DNA from: Thereva unica
Lineage: Eukaryota; Arthropoda; Insecta; Diptera; Therevidae
Direction of reading: 5' to 3'
Assembly: GCA_949987705.1 (NCBI GenBank)
Contig: OX465284.1
Span: 70,975,470-71,039,469 of the forward strand
Length of the DNA stretch: 64,000 nucleotides
The notes under the pieces are model-generated. The model searched no databases and was not told where the DNA came from. It saw only the letters and a list, made by a program, of their open reading frames with translations. Below are positions 32,760-41,699 of this stretch, piece after piece. Made by a program: the position numbers and the translations under genes. Each line of letters opens with the position of its first letter. Within the stretch, counting starts at the first letter, position 1.

Positions 32760-33200
32760 TGTTTAAGGTAAGGCTCTTTGCCTTAACTGTATCGGTAATC
32801 TAGGTGTTACACCGTGACTACAGAATTGTTGGTTGAATCAGCACATAAACTAATTCAACAGGAGTAAAGGTTTGTTAATGGTTTTAACGAAGTAAAACGC
32901 TCAAGCTTCTTGACTAGAATAATTTTAATTTATGAATTCCGATATTTATATCAAAAATTCTTAAGCTACTTACATTATCGATATATTAAACTACATAAAA
33001 TCAAAAGTAGGCAAAATTGGTTTACTCATCAAAATACATGAAAATCTTATTGACCCGATCATATTACATCGAGCTCGTGCAGGTAAAAAATTGGCAATTG
33101 CAAAAATGTGCAGAATGTGCAAATTGAAAATATGTGCAATAAAATTATTTTTATGTGCGAATATTTATTTCTACATATGGCTAAGCTTAAATATTTAACA
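32760..33200 (-). repeat. BEL element 5' LTR
   Basis: A 441-bp LTR matching 24659-25099. It lies upstream of the polyprotein on the element strand and should hold the promoter. It ends next to the duplication copy at 33201-33205. Confidence 0.95.
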
Positions 33201-34215
33201 GAAACAGTCTCCTGTTTCTGTATGTAGCGGGGGACTGTTGACGGGGACTGTTGGCAGGGGACTGTTTAATTTGTGTAATTGGTACGGTACCATAAAATTC
33301 CTTCATTATGACTTTATTTTGTTATATAGAAACAATATAAGCCATCTTATTTAAAATTATGCACAATAGAGAAAACTGGAACACTTTAAAAAAAGAAAAA
33401 TAACACTTAGCAGAGGACTGTCGAATGTTGCGTACCGATACGCGCATGTGCCCCTCTAACTCTTGTAACACTAAACAAAATGAGGTATAGCTACTTTTGG
33501 GGGTAACAAAGCTAATTTCATGTCGTTCACGTTTCGTTACGCCCATTAACAAGTCTGTCTTTACTGTAGATGGCCTGATGCGTAACTCGAAACTTTGGCA
33601 GGGGACTGTTCATGAAATTCGGGGACCAACTTTAGGTTAAATTAAACTAATCAAAAAATAGTTTAAATAAATTGATATTACAGTCTAATAGCATATCATT
33701 TCATATTGATTAGATTGTGTTATATAAGTTAATTGTTTTTAAAATATTAGTTCAATTAATGAACTCAATAGAAAATATTTTGGTTTGGGGACCGGCTAGG
33801 GGACTGTTTTTAGACCTAAAAAATACGTTATTGAAACCATATAGGTTTTTAAGTGAGATATTTTCTATATTGTATACTATAGTTTAGATAGTTATAAATT
33901 GAAATTTGCAGAAATATAAATATTTCTCGCCATAGTTTACGTAATATTTGCCAAGGACAGCGATTTTACCACTTTGGTGAGAAACACCCATATATTTGAT
34001 TTAGTTTCTTTTAGCAGAAATCTATTTTACCCACCATGGGCGCAAAAACGGAGTGGTCCAGGGAGCCCGAATCTCCTCATGTGGGTCTAAAGACCCTCCT
34101 TTATGTAGATCCAACATTCAATCACAATTTTTCGAATCCATATGACTCTAAAGCCTCGATCTCGGTACGACTGGCGGTTGTGGCCAGGATACTAGTGGCG
34201 AGTTCAGTAGTCGAA

Positions 34216-34485
34216 ATGGCATCTCCGGATGATGTACTTCCACCTATACTTTTAAGTGATAACACTTGTCTGAAGAGGCGCATTCTCAATAAAACAGATT
34301 CTAACAGGAAATATGGAGTTCATCCCATTAACAAGCGCAGGAAAAAGTTTAGTGAATATCGCTTTCTGTTTCTCGTGTTAAGAAAATATCAAATCCGCTT
34401 CTTCGAATACACCAGAGAGCCTCAATTGAAACTTTTGATTACACTCTGGGCAAGATAAGTCATCTTGTAATGAAGAAAAAGAGGG
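34216..34485 (+). pseudogene. PIF/Harbinger nuclease (HARBI1-like) N-terminal fragment
   Basis: The frame reads MASPDDVLPPILLSDN, CLKRRILNK, RKYGVHPINKRRKKFSEYRFLF and LRKYQIRFFEYTRE. After a one-base shift near 34428 it continues SIETFDYTLGKISHLVMKK. This is the start of a HARBI1-like DDE nuclease (VHPIN, GEYHHLF-like and FFEYTRMSIETFDY blocks in the family). The catalytic triad lies further downstream in the family and is absent; similarity stops by about 34485, and a Helitron follows at 34614. An open frame extends upstream to 34036, but that part shows no family motif. Confidence 0.7.
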
Positions 34486-34613
34486 TATGGAACAGCAACT
34501 TCAAGAAAGAAAAATTTCACCGGGTTTTACAACCGACCTTTTCACTAGACCGAATGAAGAAGTTAGGAACTATTTTTTATTGTAGATTTAAATTAATAAT
34601 TATTCCACTATTA

Positions 34614-35103
34614 TCTAAATATATAAAAATCTCGTGCCAGAGTCTTTGTTATCGAACTCCTCCGGAACGGTTGACCGATTTTCATGAAATTTTTTGCGTA
34701 TATTTGGTAGGTTTCAGAATAGGTCGTGGGCTATTTTTTATACCCTTAACCAAAAGGAACAGCTGAAAAATTTACAAAAATTAATAACTTTGAACTTTTA
34801 CTTCAGTTTAGATTCAATAGCGTCATGGCCTACCTATTGTTTGACAGCTTCGTAAATGTAAAATTATCATTAAATTGAATCATTCCATTAAATGACAATT
34901 TCAAATTTACGCAGCTGTTAAAGAATAGGTAGGCCACTACGCTATTGAAACTAAACTGAAAAACAATAAGCAATATAGTATACTCAGCATATCGTTAGAT
35001 CCATGGCGGCCGTCTCAAGACATATGTACCCGTTCTTTGAGGATGATTTTTATTGGCTACTATTGGCTTATGGGTGCAGCGGGGCTTACCGGGTCCCAGC
35101 TAG
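34614..35103 (+). mobile_element. Short Helitron, copy 1
   Basis: A 490-bp element that starts TCTAAATATATAAAAATCTCG and ends CAGCTAG, inserted between A (34613) and T (35104). The TC start, CTAG end and A-T target are Helitron traits, and the head (TATATAAAAATCTCGTG, CCGATTTTCATGAAATT) is like common insect non-autonomous Helitrons. It contains a palindromic MITE (34802-34960). Confidence 0.75.
34802..34960. repeat. Palindromic MITE inside Helitron 1
   Basis: Two arms of about 73 bp, 34802-34875 and 34887-34960, are nearly perfect inverted copies starting TTCAGTTTAGATTCAATAGC. The loop is about 12 bp. No clear duplication seen. Confidence 0.8.
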
Positions 35104-35109
35104 TATACA

Positions 35110-37715
35110 TCCTTACTAATATTATAAATGCGAAAGTAACTCTGTCTGTCTGTCTGTCTGTCTGTCTGTATGTTACGCTTTCACGCCTAAACCGCTGGAC
35201 CGATTTTGATGAAATTTGCAACAGACATAGTTTAGACCTTGGAGACGGACATAGGCTATTTTTTTGGAGAAAAAAGGGTTGAAGGGGGTGAAATGGGGTT
35301 CAATAAGTTGTAAGGGGATTTATTTTCTTTACTTTTTTTCTATTGTATAAAAAGTAACTGACCGACAGACAACGCACAACCTAAACCGCTAGAGCTAAAG
35401 AGCTGAAATTTTTGACAGTGCATCCCTAGCGATTTTTCGAAATTCATCCCCTAAGGGGGTGAAATAGGGTCAATTAAAAACCGCTGGAGCTATAAGGCTG
35501 AAATTTTGACAGTGCATCCATTTAATGACGTGGACATCCACTAAGAAGCGATTTTTCGAAATTCATCCCCTAAGGGGGTGAAATGGGGTTTTTCCAAACC
35601 GCTATAGATATAGGGCTGAAATTTTGACAGTGCATCCCTATAATGGCGTGGACATCCACTATAAAGCGATTTTTCGAAATTCATCCCCTAAGGGGGTGAA
35701 ATGGGGTTTCTCCAAACCGCTATAGATATAGGGCTGAAATTTTGACAGTGCATCCCTATAATGGCGTGGACATCCACTATAGAGCGATTTTTCGAAATTC
35801 ATCCCCTAAGGGGGTGAAATAGGGTTTACCCAAACCGCTAAATCTATAGGGCTGTAATTTTGACAGTGCATCCCTATAATGGCGTGGTCTTCCACTATTA
35901 AAGCGATTTTTCGAAATTCATCCCCTAAGGGAGTGAAATGGGGTTTACCCAAACCGCTGGAGCTATAGGGCTGAAATTTTGACAGTGCATCAGGATAACG
36001 ATGTGGACATCCACTAAAAATCGATTTTTCGAAATTCATCCCCTAAGGGGGGGGGGGGGGGGAATGGGGTTTACCCAAACCGCTGGAGCAATAGGGCTGA
36101 AATTTTGACAGTGCATCCCTTGAATGACGTGGACATCCACTAAGAAGTGATTTTTCGAAATTCATCCCCTAAGGGGGTGAAATGGGGTTTTTTCCAAACC
36201 GCTAAATTAATAGGGCTGAAATTTTGACAGTGCATCCCTATAATGACGTGGACATCCACTATAGAGCGATTTTTCGAAATTCATCCCCTAAGGGGGTGAA
36301 ATAGGGTTTACCCAAACCGCTAAAGCTATAGGGCTGTAATTTTGACAGTGCATCCCTATAATGGCGTGGTCTTCCACTATTAAACCGATTTTTCGAAATT
36401 CAACCCCTAAGGGAGTGAAATGGGGTTTACCCAAACCGATGGAGCTATAGGGCTGAAATTTTGACAGTGCATCAGTATAACGATGTGGACATCCACTAAA
36501 AATCGATTTTTCGAAATTCATCCCCTAAGGGGGGGGGAATGGGGTTTACCCAAACCGCTGGAGCTATAGGGCGGAAATTTTGACAGTGCATCCCTTTAAT
36601 GACGTGGACATCCACTAAGAAGTGATTTTTCGAAATTCATCCCCTAAGGGGGTGAAATGGGGTTTTTCCAAACCGCTAAATTTATAGGGCTGAAATTTTG
36701 ACAGTGCATCCCTATAATGGCGTGGACATCCACTATAAAGCGATTTTTCGAAATTCATCCCCGAAGGGGGTGAAATGGGGTTTTTTCAAACCGCTATAGA
36801 TATAGGGCTGAAATTTTGACAGTGCATCCCTATAATGGCGTGGAAATCCACTATAAAGCGATTTTTCGAAATTCGTCCCCTAAGGGGGTTAAATGGGGTT
36901 TTTCCAAACCGCTATAGATATAGGGCTGAAATTTTGACATTGCATCCCTATAGTGGCGTGGACATCCACTATAAAGCGGTTTTTCGAAATTCATCCCCGA
37001 AGGGGGTGAAATGGGGTTTTTCCAAACCGCTATAGCTATAGAGCTGAAATTTTGACAGTGCATCCCTTTAATGACGCGGACATTCACTATAAAGCGATTT
37101 TTCGAAATTCATCCCCTAAGGGGGTGAAATGGGGTTTTTCCAAACCGCTATAGATATAGGGCTGAAATTTTGACAGTGCATCCCTATAATGGCGTGGACA
37201 TCCACTATAAAGCGATTTTTCGAAATTCATCCCCTAAGGGGGTGAAATGGGGTTAACCCACACCGCTGAAGCTGAAGGGCTTTAATTTTGAGCGTGCATC
37301 CCTATAATGACGTGGACATTCACTTAGGAGCGATTTTTTGAAATTTATCTCCTAAGGGGGTTAAGTGGGGTTAACCCAAACCGCTGGAGCTGAAGGGCTT
37401 TAATTTTGACAGTGGATCTCTATAATGACGTGGACATTCACTAAGAAGCAATTTTTCGAAATTCATCTCCTAACGCAGTGAAATGGGGGACATAAACATG
37501 CCTATCTCTGCTTCAAAAGTTGCAGATTTGTTGAGCAGAGGTGATATACGCAACAATTTGTTTACCATATTTATTAAAAAAATGCACTATAATAAACCCT
37601 TTTAGGGATAATGACAGCTGACTTTTTTGTTTGTTTTTTTTTTTGATGGAAAACATTGCACATAATAAACAGTTTTTATTTAAAGGCGTTGCAAGGCACG
37701 CGGGTTTTATGCTAG
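35110..37715 (+). mobile_element. Helitron, copy 2, containing a minisatellite
   Basis: It starts TCCTTACTAATATTATAAATG at 35110 after an A and ends TTATGCTAG at 37715 before a T. The head with a GTCT microsatellite (35142-35168) and CCGATTTTGATGAAATTTGC is the widespread microsatellite-associated Helitron type. About 2.1 kb of the 2.6 kb is tandem repeat. It lies only 6 bp after Helitron 1. Confidence 0.75.
35380..37490. repeat. Minisatellite, about 18 units of ~118 bp
   Basis: The anchor CGATTTTTCGAAATTCATCC recurs every 117-127 bp at about 35430, 35549, 35668 and on to 37214, with decayed units to 37450. Each unit also has CCAAACCGCT, GACAGTGCATC and GTGGACATCCACT. A higher-order block of four units (482 bp) repeats at 35806 and 36288. 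A 16-G run is at 36047-36062. Short frames in it are by-products. Confidence 0.95.
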
Positions 37716-38201
37716 TATTATATAATTGCAGCTACAACTCTACTGTTTCTAAATAATTGTAGTATATTTTGAAGTCATTATGACAGTTATTTCAGAGAGC
37801 TGGTTTCGCCGACCTAACTCTTCTAAATGCGTGGGCTATTGCCATCTTGTCAGTTCTCCCCTTAAGTTGTGAAAGAAACACTGAGGCAGTCTTGCGGAAG
37901 TTGTTGTATGGAAAATGGAAAGAGAGCACGGAAATGTGCAACGGGTCTTCGATATTGTTCACAACTAATGCCTTATCCTTTTTAAGGATGTCATATAACC
38001 CACAGTTATCATGTGTGTGGTAATAATCGAGGCACCCTAAAAAGAAATGGGCTTTAAACAGTACGTTCCAGGACATTAGTGGCCGCAACCAACTTATGGG
38101 TGTAGTTACAGTGAGGTACAACGGCAGATGAAGTTAAAGCCTGTCTCAAGTCATCCATTTTATGACTTACTATCAAATTTGTATACTTGAGAGTTATCAT
38201 C
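37716..38201. other. Unassigned spacer
   Basis: A 109-codon minus-strand frame (37792-38121) starts MYLTVTTPISWLRPLMSWN; no family is recognised. It might be old LINE sequence but no motif supports that. Confidence 0.35.
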
Positions 38202-38244
38202 TTCTTCTTCTACTTCGACCCGTTAGCTGGCGGTCCGATCGGGA
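38202..38244 (-). mobile_element. RTE family A 3' tail, segment 1
   Basis: Read on the minus strand it gives the end of the family A ORF (RTAS-stop) and the AAGAAGAAG tail. The remainder of the same short copy continues at 39448-39452 and 41657-41692 after two insertions. The joined copy is only about 90 bp. Confidence 0.75.
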
Positions 38245-39439
38245 GGGGCGGTGCTTTCATAGGTGTGAATGGTGCACTTTCACCGGGCGTATTTTATCGG
38301 GGGCGCAGATAAACTCAGAAATTAAGATTTAAAAAAAAAAAAACTAAAACTTCAAACAAAAACTGAAATTGAGTTCAGAAATTACACAATTACACGAAAT
38401 TACAAAGACTATTTTTGTCCCTGTACTTTGTCATGCAAGAAAAAATAGGGAAATTTCACTTCTCGTTAAGGAAGTTTCCAGATATTTTAGCTTCGAGATT
38501 CGAGAAAGTCGGTAAAAAGCACCATATCCACTCATACAAAGGAAAAATTGTTCCGATTGCTCTGCATTGTGTACTGCTGTTTACCGTGATTGACATAAAC
38601 TTGAGGCACTTTTAAATTCTGTTACAAGAATTATTAAAAGAGGTAAATGAACGAAATGAGCAGAACAAAACTCCTTGTGGCGAGAGCTCCTCTTTAATTG
38701 CCCTTTTTCTTTGTTCCTTTACACCACGGCTTCATCGAACTCAGTTCAATAAAGTTCAATTCAATCCGCATAAGTGGCTTCATCGGCTGGCATGTTCGGT
38801 TCATGCTTGAAATTGTTCTTGTTTTTTCGCCAGAATTTTGAAATTCAAAAGCTCACAGGAATGAAATTGCATTGTTGCAGTTGATTACTCTCTTTTGAGC
38901 AAGCTTTTATGTTCAATCTCAATTGTATGTTCTGTTGAGCGAACTCAGGTTTTATTTTACCTGAGTTCAATATGTGAAAATGTATGGGAACTGAAACTGA
39001 AACAGTACACCTTGATTTTTAAAGAAAACCCCCTGTCATGGCGCTTAAAAATTATATCTGACATGGTAAAAAAAAAAATTTTTAATGACAGGCTTATTAA
39101 ACTTCAGTTGTTTTCTTTTTGAACAAGGTGTTCTGAAAAGCTAGTGATTGATCTTGATGCATTGATGCTGCGCATTCAAAATTCAGTCTGACAAATTTAT
39201 TAATAAAAATTGTCAGCCAGACAAGCTTTAATAGACAGAAGAAATCTTGAACTTTATGTAAAACAAAATTCAAGGAAGTGTTATGAAGTGCATTTTTATA
39301 AAGAAAAAGAATTTATAACATAAGGTCTGTCAGAAGCTAATTAACAAAAATTGTCAGACAGACAAATTTTTTCAAAAATGGTTCATTATTTACTACAAAT
39401 TGTATAACAAATTGTATAACAAACCCAAACGTCGGCCCT
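38245..39439. mobile_element. 1.2-kb insertion with GATCGGGA duplication
   Basis: GATCGGGA at 38237-38244 and 39440-39447 flanks 1195 bp inside the RTE tail. The ends show only a weak inverted match (GGGGCGGTGCTTT against AGGGCCGACGTTT). An 8-bp duplication suggests a hAT-like or P-like element. The interior has TTGTCAGNCAGACAA words (39205, 39352) and no ORF of note. Confidence 0.55.
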
Positions 39440-39534
39440 GATCGGGACGTCCCACAGTGGTCTGAAATCCCCAAAACCTGGACAAATTGAATTTACTAAT
39501 TTAAATAAATACTAAATTATTTTTTTATGAAAGT

Positions 39535-40010
39535 CGGTATATGGGGGTTTTCGGGGTCGCTGAGTAAGAATCCGTTATCAGATTTTCAAAAAACAAAATG
39601 GCGGATCCAATATGGCGACCAACTTTATGAAAAATTAAGCAAATTTGATGAAAACCGGTATATGGGGGTTTTCGCGTTCGCTGAGTAAGAATCCGTTATC
39701 AGATTTTCAAAAAACAAAATGGCGGATCCAATATGGCGACCAGCTTTATGAAAATTTAAACAAATTTGATAAAAATTGGTATATGGGGGTTTTCAGGGTC
39801 ACTGAGTAAGAATCCGCCATCAGATTTTGAAAAAAAAAAAAATGTCGCATCCAATATGGCGACCAACTTTGTTCATATTTAATTGAATTGAATGAAATTA
39901 TGCCATAAAGGCTGTTCGGAGTAGCTAATTATTAATCCGTCATTAGATTTTTACTAAACAAAATAGTGGATCCAATATGGCGGCCAATTTTTTTTTTTAA
40001 TTAAATGAAA
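39535..40010. repeat. Four tandem ~120-bp units with ATGGCGG words
   Basis: AATGGCGGATCCAATATGGCG recurs at about 39597, 39717, 39841 (mutated) and 39962 (mutated), with GGTATATGGGGGTTTTC between. Units diverge to the right. The same words occur in element A. Confidence 0.85.
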
Positions 40011-40229
40011 ATCTGTAATAAGGAAGTTTTGTGGTTGCTCAGTAATAATTTTTAACGAAAATGTACTAGAATTGTTAATGAAAATAAACTTTTTTTTATT
40101 TAATTTAACAATTATTAAATTAATTTTAGATGCAAACTTTTTTCAAATTCAAATACATTAGGCTTTATTTGTTGCAAAGATTTGTTATAAATACTTTGTT
40201 ATAAAGATGAAAAAAAGTTAATATATAGC

Positions 40230-41130
40230 GCCTGAATAGGACGTTCAAAACTATACGTTGAGCAAATATGTAGTATATCGTGGATCCTATTTCTTGTTGA
40301 GGGGTGCCTTTGCCGGGACTGCGACCTATTTATTTGGTCTATTGTGCCATCCCGTCTTTAAAAACCATCAAGGTTAAGGCTTCTAATATAGCTTAAAACT
40401 GATTTAGGATTTCTGTCCCAAATGTCTCTGGGGATAGGGAAGTCCCGATGAAGGAGGCCCAATCTCTTCCTCGCTGTAGCCACACAGTCGCACAGCAATC
40501 GCTCCGCAGCTTCGGGAGCTGTTCCGCAGAACCGACAGCTACAATCAGCCACCAGACCTATTTTGTTTAGACGGTAGTTAAGCGAACAGTGGCTCGTCAA
40601 GAGCTCTATTATTATTTTTAGCTCCCACCTGTTGAGATGTAAAAGTTTTCCCGCTTTAGCTTTTTCGATTTGGAAGAATCTTTTAGCTTGACGAGCACCC
40701 TGGGTGTTTGTCCAGCTATGAAGAAACAGCTGGTCGATTTTTGATGGCCGTTCTAACGTGGTAGCTTGCTAAGCTACAGAAAGGTTCCGGACCGGTAGGT
40801 GATGAGTTTGTGCCTACTCTAGCCAGGCTATCGGCAATTTCATTACCAATGTGTCCTTCGTGGCCCGGAATCCATATCAGCGTGACACTGTTGTTTCTGC
40901 TTAAGAATTTCGGAGATCGGAGACAATCCAGGACAGTCTTTGATGACACCCTGTGAGATTTAATGGCCAGCAATACAGCTTGACTGTCGGAGAAAATAAC
41001 AATGTTAGAGCTATTTGGAGCTCTATTAAGACTCTATACTAGTCTGAGCACACACTTGGATGGCAAGTACCTCGGCCTGAAACACAGTGGGGGTAGTGCC
41101 CAGAGCCATGGATATTTTGCTCTATCGTGG
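40230..41130 (-). pseudogene. I-like LINE RNase H and C-terminal fragment
   Basis: Minus-strand translation gives MALGTTPTVFQAEVLAIQ (about 41110), SNIVIFSDSQAVLLAIKSH, TLIWIPGHEGHIGNEIADSLAR, then CSLNYRLNKIGLVADCSCRFCGT, ERLLCDC and SYIRSLNLDGF (40358). These are the RNase H catalytic blocks and the C-terminal cysteine motif of LINEs that carry RNase H (I-like group). Stops and shifts lie near 41030 and 40720. Endonuclease and RT are missing. Nested in Transib-like element B. Confidence 0.85.
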
Positions 41131-41656
41131 ATAGAATGACATGGAGCAAGCAGGAGCAGCTGATTTTTTTATATGTATTGCAGAGATGATTAATAAAAAA
41201 TTACATGCGTATTAGTTAGTGGAAGTCGATGGAAGTTTGTACTTAGCCATCAATTTATAAGCCGAATCGGTAATCAAATCATCACAATTTACTACATATT
41301 TGATCATAAATAAACAATACAATTATTTATTTATGTTCATTTCAATAACACAGTACAATTGTACTTACTATTAGGAGAAGAAACCTTTTTACATAAAAGG
41401 AAACGGGCAAACGTACTGCAATCTACACGCAAAAACGTAACACGTGCTTTTGCTCCGAGAGAACGTGCTGCGTGTAGCGTGTATGACACTCACTTTCCAA
41501 ATGGAATACAAAAGAGGTTCCGAACATCTGCCTCTTGCCAAGGGCCTTGAAATACTCCAGGGGGCCACTATACTTAACCCACGCGAAAAAAGTACCTAAA
41601 TAAAAACTTTCGTTTTGGTACTTTTGTCCAGGTTTTGGGGATTTCAGACCACTGTG

Positions 41657-41692
41657 CGTCCCAGCAACGGATACGCTGCTGTCGGTGCCGCT
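41657..41692 (-). mobile_element. RTE family A 3' tail, segment 2
   Basis: Minus-strand codons read AAPTAAYPLLGR, matching APTAAYPLRGR near the end of the family A ORF. Its downstream part was displaced by the Transib-like and 1.2-kb insertions. Confidence 0.8.
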
Positions 41693-41699
41693 TTTAAAA

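Larger units (their letters stand above)
24659..33200 (-). mobile_element. BEL/Pao LTR retrotransposon with env-like domain, apparently intact
   Basis: An 8542-bp element with 441-bp LTRs that look identical by eye, a 5-bp duplication GAAAC (24654-24658 and 33201-33205), a primer-binding site, a polypurine tract and one unbroken ORF. LTR ends are TG...CA. Identical LTRs imply a recent insertion. It splits an older TIR element. Confidence 0.97.
24198..33990. mobile_element. Old TA-target TIR element split by the BEL element
   Basis: Inverted ends TGGGTGTTTCTC followed by TGGTAAA, flanked by TA (24196-24197 and 33991-33992). Without the BEL insertion it is about 1.25 kb. It carries repeated GGGGACTGTT-type words. 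A minus-strand reading near 24588 begins MARERRK and continues in another frame as SKEEIKVHKFTWNY; I do not recognise it. Confidence 0.65.
39453..41656. mobile_element. Transib-like non-autonomous element B
   Basis: A 2204-bp element with inverted ends CACAGTGGTCTGAAATCCCC, and a 5-bp duplication CGTCC (39448-39452, 41657-41661). The ends read CACAGTG, 22 bp, then ACAAATTGA (left) and ACAAAAGTA (right). The empty site is confirmed because the flanks join into RTE family A sequence. It contains four ~120-bp tandem units and an I-like LINE fragment. Confidence 0.75.

Noticed and set aside
35806..37087. Near-identical 77-78 codon minus-strand frames as a protein family
   Set aside because: They lie wholly in the minisatellite; the repetition comes from tandem units.
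35380..37490. CRISPR array
   Set aside because: Units are continuous ~118-bp minisatellite repeats with no unique spacers, in a eukaryotic Helitron.
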